The position numbers and the translations under genes were made by a program. Shown here in pieces: positions 1 to 6,991 of a stretch of 8,586 nucleotides of DNA. The stretch is from JBFHKO01 sp041595355 (GTDB lineage Bacteria > Pseudomonadota > Gammaproteobacteria > Enterobacterales > Aeromonadaceae), in NCBI GenBank assembly GCA_041595355.1, contig JBFHKO010000108.1, forward strand, positions 1 to 8,586, written 5' to 3'. The stretch's first letter is position 1; each line of letters opens with the position of its first letter. Under the pieces are notes generated by a model that saw nothing but the letters and a program-made list of their open reading frames with translations, did not search any database and was not told the origin of the DNA.

Positions 1-1410
1 GTCTTCACCCAGGCCAATGCTGTCGTGGGTGTAAACGAAGATGACCCGCTGCTTCATCAGCGCCGCCATGCGCACCGCATTGCGGGCGTATTCCATGAAC
101 ATCAGGAAGGTGGCGCCATAGGGGATGAAACCGCCATGCAGGGCCATGCCGTTCATGATGGCGGACATGCCGAACTCACGCACGCCGTAATGGATGTAGT
201 TGCCGGAGGCATCGCCCTCGGTCAGGGACTGGGAGCCGGACCACATGGTCAGGTTGGAGGGCGCCAGATCCGCCGAACCGCCCATGAATTCGGGCAGCAG
301 CTTGCCATAGGCCTCCAGGGCATTCTGGCTCGCCTTGCGGGTGGCGATCTTGGCCGGGTTGGCCTGCAGCTCGGCGATGAAGCGGGCGGAAACCTCGGCC
401 CAGTCGGCGGGCAGCTCGCCGCTCATGCGGCGATTGAATTCGGCAGCCAGTTCGGGGTGCGCCTCGGCATAGGCGGCCAGACGCAGCGCCCACTGCTGTT
501 CCTCTTCCTCGCCCCGGGCCTTGGCATCCCAGGCCGCCTGGATGTCGGTCGGGATCACGAAGGGGGCATGCGGCCAGTTCAGGAATTCGCGGGCGGCGGC
601 CACTTCGGCGGCGCCCAGGGGTGCGCCGTGGCAGTCGTGGGAGCCGGCCTTGTTGGGCGAGCCGAAGCCGATGACGGTCTTGCAGCAGATGAGGGTCGGC
701 TTGTCGCTTTCGGCGCGGGCAGCCTCTATGGCCGCCTTGATGGCGTCGGCATCGTGACCATCCACGGCGCGGATGACGTGCCAGCCGTAGGCTTCGAAAC
801 GCGCCGGCGTATCATCGGTGAACCAGCCTTCGACGTGACCGTCGATGGAGATACCGTTATCGTCCCAGAAGGCGATGAGCTTGCCCAGCTTGAGGGTGCC
901 GGCCAGGGAGCAGGCCTCGTGGGAAATGCCTTCCATCAGGCAACCATCGCCCATGAAGGCGTAGGTGTAATGGTTGACCACTTCGAAACCGGGACGGTTG
1001 AACTGGGCGGTCAGGGCCTTCTCGGCCAGCGCCATGCCCACGGCGTTGGTGATGCCCTGCCCCAGCGGGCCGGTGGTGGTTTCCACACCCGGTGCGTAGC
1101 CATACTCGGGGTGACCCGGGGTACGGGAGTGCAGCTGGCGGAAATTCTTCAGATCCTCAATGCCGAGGTCGTAGCCGCTGAGATGCAGCAGGGAGTAGAG
1201 CAGCATGGAGCCATGGCCATTGGAAAGGATGAAACGGTCCCGATCCGCCCACTGCGGGTTGCTGGGATTGTGTTTCAAAAAGTCGCGCCACAGCACTTCG
1301 GCGATATCAGCCATGCCCATGGGGGCGCCGGGGTGACCGGAATTGGCTTGCTGAACCGCATCCATGCTCAGGGCACGGATTGCATTGGCTAACTCTTTAC
1401 GAGAGGGCAT
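1..1410 (-). CDS. tkt: Transketolase, N-terminal 470 codons (3' end outside window)
   Basis: Thiamine-diphosphate (ThDP) enzyme of the non-oxidative pentose phosphate pathway, moving two-carbon ketol units between sugar phosphates in the cytosol. The reverse strand reads MPSRKELANAIRALSMD at the start and follows E. coli TktA almost residue for residue. Visible: His26 in SGHPGAP, His66 in SNGHGSM, the ThDP/metal motif GDG at 154-156 with the following NG (NGIS) segment, the KAGSHDCHG stretch with His261, and REFGM near 411-415, whose Glu is the conserved cofactor-activating residue. The frame is open to position 1, ending in THDSIGLGED, so roughly the last 190-200 residues of a usual ~664-residue protein are missing only because of the window edge. 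The start at 1410 is set by AGGAG six bases upstream and by alignment of the N-terminus. It is transcribed divergently from metK. No oddities seen; identification is very secure. Confidence 0.97.
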   Translation of the reverse strand, partial: MPSRKELANAIRALSMDAVQQANSGHPGAPMGMADIAEVLWRDFLKHNPSNPQWADRDRFILSNGHGSMLLYSLLHLSGYDLGIEDLKNFRQLHSRTPGHPEYGYAPGVETTTGPLGQGITNAVGMALAEKALTAQFNRPGFEVVNHYTYAFMGDGCLMEGISHEACSLAGTLKLGKLIAFWDDNGISIDGHVEGWFTDDTPARFEAYGWHVIRAVDGHDADAIKAAIEAARAESDKPTLICCKTVIGFGSPNKAGSHDCHGAPLGAAEVAAAREFLNWPHAPFVIPTDIQAAWDAKARGEEEEQQWALRLAAYAEAHPELAAEFNRRMSGELPADWAEVSARFIAELQANPAKIATRKASQNALEAYGKLLPEFMGGSADLAPSNLTMWSGSQSLTEGDASGNYIHYGVREFGMSAIMNGMALHGGFIPYGATFLMFMEYARNAVRMAALMKQRVIFVYTHDSIGLGED

Positions 1411-1487
1411 GGGGAACTCCTGCATTGATGACTCTGACCTGCGTTGGGGGTGCGCATTGTCCCAAACACCGGCCATGTTGCGCAAAT

Positions 1488-1519
1488 ATTATCTGAGTAG
1501 CGGTTTGCCGCATCGTCAA
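1488..1519 (-). promoter_or_regulatory. Candidate tkt promoter
   Basis: On the reverse strand TTGACG (1519-1514) resembles a sigma-70 -35 box and GATAAT (1493-1488) a -10 box, each 5 of 6 to consensus. The 20-nt spacer is longer than the usual 16-18, and there is no extended -10 TG, so one of the two elements may be fortuitous. A start near 1481 would give a leader of about 70 nt and would fall in the palindrome TTGCGCAA (1478-1485). This is a pattern-based call only. Confidence 0.33.
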
Positions 1520-1594
1520 CATTTTTGCAACACAGCCTCTCGACCGGGCGCCACTGGAGGCCCGGGGTGCGCCCGTGGCACGGATTGACCAGCG

Positions 1595-1613
1595 AGGGGA
1601 CACGGGCTCCCCT
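1595..1613 (+). repeat. Small inverted repeat upstream of metK
   Basis: AGGGGA and TCCCCT are perfect 6-bp arms around a 7-nt loop, followed by only TTC. It lies upstream of the proposed metK promoter, so it would be in the metK leader only if an additional upstream promoter exists. It has no proper U-tract and is not called as a terminator. Function unknown and possibly chance in GC-rich DNA. Confidence 0.3.
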
Positions 1614-1645
1614 TTCAGCCCAGAAGGAACCCGCGGGAAAAATCG

Positions 1646-1675
1646 CTGGTAATAGCGGCGCCAGAAAAATAAAAT
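1646..1675 (+). promoter_or_regulatory. Candidate metK promoter
   Basis: TAAAAT at 1670-1675 matches the sigma-70 -10 consensus at 5 of 6 positions and sits in the only A/T-rich patch close to metK. The -35 side is weak: CTGGTA at 1646-1651 with an 18-nt spacer, or TGGTAA one base later with 17, each 3 of 6. A weak -35 is common at activated or tightly repressed promoters. Transcription would begin around 1682, inside the met boxes, leaving a leader of roughly 75 nt. Confidence 0.45.
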
Positions 1676-1699
1676 GGACGTCCAGATGTGGATACCGCC
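1676..1699 (+). promoter_or_regulatory. Tandem met boxes, putative MetJ operator of metK
   Basis: MetJ with S-adenosylmethionine as corepressor binds tandem 8-mers of consensus AGACGTCT. Three adjacent 8-mers lie here: GGACGTCC (6 of 8, retaining the central ACGT), AGATGTGG (5 of 8) and ATACCGCC (4 of 8). They begin directly after the putative -10 hexamer and would cover the transcription start, as expected for a repressor site. metK is a known MetJ target in E. coli, which would give feedback by the product of the gene. The call depends on the position and the first two boxes; the third may be chance. Confidence 0.5.
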
Positions 1700-1758
1700 A
1701 CGCAGAGTAGGCTCACCACAGACTCCCTCCCACTTGAAATGCTGACCAGAGACCGACA

Positions 1759-2913
<1,155 letters not shown>

Positions 2914-2941
2914 GCCGGCGTCCTGCCCGGCACAGAGCAAG

Positions 2942-2963
2942 AAGGAGGCTGCGGCCTCCTTTT
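2942..2963 (+). terminator. Rho-independent terminator after metK
   Basis: AAGGAGGC and GCCTCCTT form a perfect 8-bp stem around the tetraloop TGCG, and the 3' arm runs into TTTT (2960-2963). It begins 28 nt after the metK stop. The U-tract is short, so termination may be partial. It ends only about 30 nt before the sprT start, leaving no room for a normal promoter between them. Confidence 0.85.
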
Positions 2964-2993
2964 CTGATCCCGGATGAAAAACGAGGTGTCATG

Positions 2994-3506
2994 ATGAGTG
3001 AATGGCCGCTGCATTGCGCCCCCGACGAGGCCCAGCTGCGGCAACGGATCGCCGACTGCCTGCTACAGGCCAGCCAGGCCTATGGCCGCCCCTTCCCCCA
3101 GCCGGCACTGCGGCTGGATCAGCGGGGCAAGGCCGCCGGCAGCGCGCGCCTGACAAACTGGTGCATCCGCCTCAACCCGGTGCTGCTGGCCGACAATCCG
3201 CACGCCTTTTTCGAGGAGGTCATTCCCCACGAGGTGGCGCACCTGGTGGTGTTCGCGCTCTGGGGACGTACCGCTCCCCATGGCCCGGAGTGGCGTTCGG
3301 TGATGCAGCAGGTGTTCGGCCTGCCGCCGCGGGTCACCCACAGCCTGGATGTCAGCAAGGTGGCCGGCCCCCGCTTCGATTATCGCTGCGCTTGCCGGCG
3401 GCACAGCCTCAGCCTGCGGCGGCACAACAAGTGCCGCCGCGGTCAGGTGACCTACCACTGCACCCGCTGCGGCACGCCGCTGCTGGCCATCGACGAGCAC
3501 GACTAA
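2994..3506 (+). CDS. sprT: SprT family zinc metalloprotease-like protein
   Basis: SprT-family protein with a zincin-type HExxH domain and a C-terminal zinc ribbon; the family is related to eukaryotic Spartan, which degrades DNA-protein crosslinks, but the bacterial role is poorly defined. The 170-residue product is close to the ~165 of E. coli SprT. Visible: IPHEVAHLVV with His79, Glu80 and His83, the following APHGPEW segment with a candidate third ligand His, and a ribbon built from Cys132/Cys134, His137, Cys156 and Cys159. Two adjacent ATGs are possible. GAGGTG (2983-2988) is too close to 2991 but well spaced for 2994, so I prefer 2994; 2991 adds one Met. No signal peptide, so cytosolic. 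It lies right behind the metK terminator and its stop codon directly touches the stop of the next, opposing gene. Family assignment is secure; the protease activity is inferred from the motif. Confidence 0.95.
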   Translation: MSEWPLHCAPDEAQLRQRIADCLLQASQAYGRPFPQPALRLDQRGKAAGSARLTNWCIRLNPVLLADNPHAFFEEVIPHEVAHLVVFALWGRTAPHGPEWRSVMQQVFGLPPRVTHSLDVSKVAGPRFDYRCACRRHSLSLRRHNKCRRGQVTYHCTRCGTPLLAIDEHD

Positions 3507-4331
3507 TCAGCCCACCTGCTGCACCAGCGCCGAGATGCCCTCGCCGTCGAAGCTGCCCGCCTCCACCCGCTGATGGATCTGCTCGGGAGCATAACGGCGG
3601 CCGTCGTAGACCAGCACCACGCTGGTATCCCCGGGTTGCAGGAAGTGGCACTCGCCATAGGCGGTATAGCGGGTCGCCCCTATGCTGATCAGCGCCTGGG
3701 CAGGGTAACCGGCCTGGCCCAGCAGAGCCGCGATATGCTCGGCGGGCCCCTCGTCGGTCTGGTGGTTCATGCGCTCGACTATCCAGTCCAGCAGCGTCTG
3801 GTGAAAATAGCTGTACTCCACCGCCGGACTGTCAATGCCATAGGCATGTACCTGCCCGTCCCGCAGCAGGAAACTGGCGATGCGGTAGTGATCCAGCACC
3901 CCGCCCGTGCTGAAATGGTCCACTGGCAGCAGGGTGGCGGAGCAACCCTTGCTGGCCGGGCCCCAGTTCTTCTTTTCACTGATCTTGCGCGCATTGGGCT
4001 TGCGGATGGAGCAGTCGTTGTAGGCGCCAAACCAGCGCGGCGTCAGCGACACCACCCGGCCGCCCTCATAACCGATATCGCATACCAGGCCGATCTCCGG
4101 CTCGATCTGCAGGTTGTCGGCACCGACCGGCGCCTGGATCCGCTGCGCCGACAGCGGGAAAACTGACAGGAACCCGGCCCCGGCCGCCGGCACATAAAAG
4201 GGAAAGATCGCCTTGGGCTGCCGGGCATCCTTCACCTTGACCGCCTGAAAGTCCTTGGCCTCGCCGGCCTGCTCCAGATGACCGGCGAAGTTGCCGGCCA
4301 CGCCCAATCCCATCATGGTCTCAAACTGCAT
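3507..4331 (-). CDS. Uncharacterised DUF5718-like protein with FAH-superfamily active-site layout
   Basis: A 274-residue soluble protein with no signal peptide or membrane segment. I associate it from memory with Pfam family DUF5718; the function is not known to me. The sequence itself resembles the fumarylacetoacetate hydrolase/FAHD fold. GNFAGHLEQAGE (13-24, His18) resembles the N-terminal NYxxHxxE segment of FAH proteins; IEPEIG supplies an ExE metal pair (Glu77, Glu79); YNDCSIR supplies Asp106 and Arg110 as in the FAH NDxSxRD motif; WGPASKG places Lys128 as in the FAH W-x-x-G/A-K motif; and a late GA...G..L.PGD block (about 237-255) resembles the FAH C-terminus. By my recollection of human FAHD1 (His30, Glu71, Glu73, Asp102, Lys123) the spacings agree within a few residues. 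The start at 4331 has GAGGG six bases upstream. Convergent with sprT with no intergenic base and divergent from endA. A hydrolase, hydratase or decarboxylase of acylpyruvate-like substrates is a guess. Confidence 0.88.
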   Translation of the reverse strand: MQFETMMGLGVAGNFAGHLEQAGEAKDFQAVKVKDARQPKAIFPFYVPAAGAGFLSVFPLSAQRIQAPVGADNLQIEPEIGLVCDIGYEGGRVVSLTPRWFGAYNDCSIRKPNARKISEKKNWGPASKGCSATLLPVDHFSTGGVLDHYRIASFLLRDGQVHAYGIDSPAVEYSYFHQTLLDWIVERMNHQTDEGPAEHIAALLGQAGYPAQALISIGATRYTAYGECHFLQPGDTSVVLVYDGRRYAPEQIHQRVEAGSFDGEGISALVQQVG

Positions 4332-4378
4332 GCTCTGCCCTCATCACGACTCCGACCTCATGTCGGCCTGCGCTCACG

Positions 4379-4406
4379 AGTGTACCGGCTGGCCCGGCAT
4401 TGGCAA
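4379..4406 (-). promoter_or_regulatory. Candidate promoter of the FAH-like gene
   Basis: On the reverse strand TTGCCA (4406-4401, 5 of 6 to the -35 consensus) is followed after 16 nt by TACACT (4384-4379, 4 of 6 to the -10 consensus). Transcription from about 4372 gives a 40-nt leader. That leader contains the inverted repeat CCGAC-CTCAT-GTCGG (4352-4366), just upstream of the ribosome binding site. Confidence 0.5.
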
Positions 4407-4434
4407 CCCGCCGGGGCGTCGCGGCGTCCCGGAC

Positions 4435-4462
4435 TTTAAATCTGTCCCGCGGATGGTATCCT
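4435..4462 (+). promoter_or_regulatory. Candidate promoter of the endA-rsmE-gshB-yqgE-yqgF operon
   Basis: TTTAAA (4435-4440, 4 of 6) and TATCCT (4457-4462, 4 of 6) are 16 nt apart, and the -10 is preceded by TGG, making an extended -10 (TGnTATCCT). A start near 4469 would give a leader of about 80 nt. No other forward promoter is evident before endA, and the genes behind it are too tightly packed for obvious internal promoters. Confidence 0.45.
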
Positions 4463-4547
4463 AGCCGACTTTTGCACGGACGCGCCGGACCGGTCTCCAT
4501 GGCCCCCGCCGTGATTGCGTCCGGATCCGGTTCCGAAAAGGAGTATC

Positions 4548-5234
4548 ATGCCCGGCAAATTCTGGTTGGCGTTACTACTCGGCCTGCTGACGGCCCAGGG
4601 GGCCCAGGCCCTCACCTTCAGGGAAGCCAAGAAACAGGCGGCTCGCCTCTATCAATCCCATCCGGTGGAATTGTATTGCGGCTGCCCCATCCTCATGCGG
4701 GGCAAGAAACTGGTGCCGGATCTGGCCGCCTGCGGCTATGAGGTGCGCAAGTCGCCAACCAGGGCTTCCCGCATCGAATGGGAGCACGTGGTGCCGGCCT
4801 GGGAGTTCGGCCATCAGCGCCAGTGCTGGCAGGCAGGCGGGCGCAAGCACTGCGTCAGGCACGACCCGGTATTTGCCCAGATGGAGGGCGACCTGCACAA
4901 CCTGGTGCCGGCCGTGGGCGAGGTCAACGGCGATCGCTCCAACTTCCGCTTCTCCGAATGGAATGCCGAGCCGGGACAGTATGGCCGCTGCGAGATGGTG
5001 GTGGATTTCAAGGGCCGCCGGGTCCAGCCCTCCCCCGCCAGCCGCGGCACCATCGCCCGTACCTACCTTTATATGCAGGAGCGGTATAAGCTGCGCATAG
5101 CCGCCCAGCAGCAAAAGCTGTTCGCGGCCTGGGATCGCCGCTATCCGGTCACCGACTGGGAGTGCACCCGGGATGCGCGCATCGCCGCCATCCAGGGCAA
5201 CCATAATCGTTTTGTGAAGGAGCAGTGTCGCTAG
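4548..5234 (+). CDS. endA: Secreted DNA-specific endonuclease I (periplasmic/extracellular nuclease)
   Basis: Non-specific DNase of the endonuclease I family (EndA of E. coli, Vvn of Vibrio vulnificus, Dns of Vibrio and Aeromonas). A signal peptide is visible: MPGKFW, a Leu/Ala-rich core and probable cleavage after AQA (residue 21). The beta-beta-alpha-metal site is complete: WEHVVP with Glu79 and the general base His80, and GEVNGDRSNF with the Mg ligand Asn127; by memory these are the same numbers as in Vvn. The mature part has eight cysteines (YCGC, ACGY, QCW, HCV, RCE, ECT, QCR), matching the four disulfides of Vvn and supporting an oxidising extracytoplasmic location. The product is 228 residues. 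The ATG at 4548 is chosen because AAGGAG lies four bases upstream and it begins the signal peptide; an in-frame TTG at 4515 would spoil the signal peptide. The stop is immediately followed by the rsmE ATG, so the two are probably coupled. Confidence 0.96.
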   Translation: MPGKFWLALLLGLLTAQGAQALTFREAKKQAARLYQSHPVELYCGCPILMRGKKLVPDLAACGYEVRKSPTRASRIEWEHVVPAWEFGHQRQCWQAGGRKHCVRHDPVFAQMEGDLHNLVPAVGEVNGDRSNFRFSEWNAEPGQYGRCEMVVDFKGRRVQPSPASRGTIARTYLYMQERYKLRIAAQQQKLFAAWDRRYPVTDWECTRDARIAAIQGNHNRFVKEQCR

Positions 5235-5966
5235 ATGCGCGTGCCTAGGATCCATGAACCCGGCCCCCTGCTGGCGGGCCAGTCACTGAGTCTCTCCGAG
5301 GAGGGCGCCAACCATGTGGGCCGGGTGCTGCGCATGCAGCCGGGGCAGGAACTGGTGCTGTTCGACGGTCTGGGCGGCCAGTACCGCGCCACCCTCATCG
5401 AAGCCGGCAAGCGCCAGGTGAGAGTGCAGTTGGGCACCCTGGAGCCCCTGGAGCTGGAGTCGCCCCTCGCCATTCATCTGGGACAGGTGATAAGCCGCGG
5501 CGAGCGGATGGAGTTCACCATCCAGAAGTCGGTGGAGCTGGGCGTCAGCCTCATCACGCCCCTGCTCTCCGCCCGCTGCGGCGTCAAGCTCTCCGGGGAG
5601 CGGCTGGAGAAAAAACGGGAGCAGTGGCAACGCATTGCCATCAACGCCTGCGAGCAATGCGGTCGCAATCGTATCCCTGAGATACGCGCCCCCATGCCCC
5701 TGGAGGCCTGGCTGGCCGAGCCGACCCGCGAGCTGAAACTCAATCTGCACCCGCGGGCAGCCTACAGCATCAGCAGCCTGCCAACGCCTGCCGCCGGTGT
5801 GCGCCTGCTCATCGGCCCCGAGGGGGGACTGTCGGCAGAGGAGATCGCCCTCGCCCGCCAGCATGATTTTCTGGACATGCTGCTCGGCCCCCGGGTACTG
5901 CGCACCGAGACGGCGGCCATGACCGCCATCACGGCCCTCCAATGTCGCTTCGGCGACCTCGCATAA
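5235..5966 (+). CDS. rsmE: 16S rRNA (uracil-1498-N3)-methyltransferase
   Basis: SPOUT-class methyltransferase that uses S-adenosylmethionine to make m3U1498 in 16S rRNA of the 30S subunit. The product is 243 residues, the same as E. coli RsmE, and colinear with it: N-terminal PUA-like domain from MRVPRIHEP through NHVGRVLRM, then the catalytic domain with LGQVISRGERMEFTIQKSVE, EQCGRNRIPEIR, the cofactor-knot motif LIGPEGGLS (192-200) and LGPRVLRTET (217-226). The ATG at 5235 directly follows the endA TAG; the best ribosome binding sequence, AAGGAG at 5217-5222, is 12 bases away, so translation probably leans on coupling to endA. Its TAA overlaps the gshB ribosome binding site. The SAM it uses is made by the nearby metK product. 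Identification is very secure. Confidence 0.98.
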   Translation: MRVPRIHEPGPLLAGQSLSLSEEGANHVGRVLRMQPGQELVLFDGLGGQYRATLIEAGKRQVRVQLGTLEPLELESPLAIHLGQVISRGERMEFTIQKSVELGVSLITPLLSARCGVKLSGERLEKKREQWQRIAINACEQCGRNRIPEIRAPMPLEAWLAEPTRELKLNLHPRAAYSISSLPTPAAGVRLLIGPEGGLSAEEIALARQHDFLDMLLGPRVLRTETAAMTAITALQCRFGDLA

Positions 5967-5975
5967 GGACACCTC

Positions 5976-6944
5976 ATGGCCATCAAACTTGGCATCGTCA
6001 TGGACCCCATCGGTTCCATAAACATCAAGAAAGACTCCAGTTTTGCCATGCTGCTGGAAGCCCAGCGTCGCGGCTATGAGCTCTACTACATGGAGATGAG
6101 CGATCTGTTTCTGCTGCAGGGCCAGGCCTGCGCCAGCATGCGGCCGCTGACCCTCTGGGAGAATCCGGATTGCTGGTTCGAGCTCGGCGACGTCATAGAG
6201 CAGCCGCTGAGTGCGCTGGATACCCTGCTGATGCGCAAGGATCCCCCCTTCGATACCGAATACATCTACGCCACCTACATACTGGAGCGCGCCGAAGAGG
6301 CTGGCCTGCTGGTGGTCAACAAGCCCCAGAGCCTGCGCGATGCCAACGAGAAGCTGTTCACCGCCTGGTTCGCCGAACACACGCCCAGCACCCTGGTGAC
6401 CCGCTCCGCCACCCGATTGCGCGCCTTCCACCAGCAACACAGCGACGTGATCCTCAAACCCCTGGATGGCATGGGCGGTGCCTCCATCTTCAGGCTCAAG
6501 AGCGACGATCCCAACGTCGGCGTCATCATCGAGACCCTCACCGAGCACGGACAACGCTACTGCATGGCCCAGACCTACCTGCCGGCCATTGCCGAGGGTG
6601 ACAAGCGAGTACTTCTGGTGGACGGCGAGCCGGTCGCCTACTGCCTGGCGCGCATTCCGGCCCAGGGCGAAACCCGGGGCAACCTGGCCGCCGGCGGTCG
6701 CGGCGAGCCGCGCCCCCTGAGCGAGTCCGACTGGGCCATCGCCCGCGCCGTGGGACCGGTGCTCAAGGCGAAGGGACTCATCTTCGTGGGGCTGGACATC
6801 ATTGGCGACCGCCTTACCGAGATCAATGTCACCAGCCCGACCTGCATCCGCGAGATAGAGGCCGCCTACCCGGTCCACATCAGCAGCCTGCTGATGGATG
6901 CCATAGAGCGCCGCCTGACCGCCGCCCGCCAAGCGGTGGTCTAA
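5976..6944 (+). CDS. gshB: Glutathione synthetase
   Basis: ATP-grasp ligase that joins gamma-glutamylcysteine and glycine to form glutathione, the second step of the pathway, in the cytosol. The product is 322 residues against about 316 in E. coli. Visible: MDPIGSINIKKDSSFAML at 9-26 (N-terminal substrate domain), MRKDPPFDTEYIYATY near 86-101, NKPQSLRDANEKL near 115-127, ATP-binding Lys161 with the glycine-rich DGMGG (164-168), the mobile-loop region GETRGNLAAGG, and the metal-binding end with Asp274, Glu282 and Asn284 in LTEINVTSPTCIREIE. The start at 5976 is supported by AAGGA six bases upstream, formed partly from the rsmE stop codon. It is the third gene of the apparent operon. No damage or unusual residues seen. 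Confidence 0.99.
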   Translation: MAIKLGIVMDPIGSINIKKDSSFAMLLEAQRRGYELYYMEMSDLFLLQGQACASMRPLTLWENPDCWFELGDVIEQPLSALDTLLMRKDPPFDTEYIYATYILERAEEAGLLVVNKPQSLRDANEKLFTAWFAEHTPSTLVTRSATRLRAFHQQHSDVILKPLDGMGGASIFRLKSDDPNVGVIIETLTEHGQRYCMAQTYLPAIAEGDKRVLLVDGEPVAYCLARIPAQGETRGNLAAGGRGEPRPLSESDWAIARAVGPVLKAKGLIFVGLDIIGDRLTEINVTSPTCIREIEAAYPVHISSLLMDAIERRLTAARQAVV

Positions 6945-6982
6945 TGTTACGCCTTTCCGATAGCACCGGACTTCTGGAGTGA
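6944..6982 (+). other. 12-codon open frame between gshB and yqgE
   Basis: ATG at 6944 overlaps the gshB stop as TAATG and opens a 12-residue frame (MLRLSDSTGLLE) ending in TGA at 6980-6982, nine bases before the yqgE start. The overlap would allow reinitiation after gshB. I recognise no such peptide, and a frame this short arises easily by chance. Confidence 0.2.
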
Positions 6983-6991
6983 ACCGACGGG

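Larger units (their letters stand above)
1411..1758. other. Divergent tkt/metK intergenic region
   Basis: This 348-bp region separates two genes transcribed away from each other and must hold both promoters. I see the candidate tkt promoter on the left, the candidate metK promoter and met boxes on the right, and small inverted repeats between them: TTGCGCAA (1478-1485), GCGG-TTTG-CCGC (1500-1511), CCGTG-G-CACGG (1573-1583) and AGGGGA-7-TCCCCT (1595-1613). Open frames crossing it do not resemble known proteins and lack convincing ribosome binding sites. I see no tRNA, and no SAM riboswitch architecture ahead of metK. Confidence 0.6.

Noticed and set aside
25..1392. Long forward open frame (455 codons) opposite tkt
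   Set aside because: It is antisense to an unmistakable transketolase, is rich in Gly/Gln/His/Ala as expected from a shadow of GC-rich codons, and matches no family I know.
1600..1758. SAM riboswitch ahead of metK
   Set aside because: I found none of the multi-helix core pattern of SAM riboswitches, and met boxes offer a better explanation in a gammaproteobacterium.
2942..2949. AAGGAGG in the metK terminator as a ribosome binding site
   Set aside because: No ATG, GTG or TTG lies at a suitable distance downstream; the sequence is explained as the 5' arm of the hairpin.
4515..4547. TTG at 4515 as an upstream start for endA
   Set aside because: It adds 11 charged and proline-rich residues before a clean signal peptide and lacks a ribosome binding site; the ATG at 4548 has AAGGAG upstream.
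5283..6932. 549-codon reverse frame opposite rsmE and gshB
   Set aside because: It spans two well-identified genes on the other strand and has low-complexity shadow composition. Its length reflects high GC, not coding.
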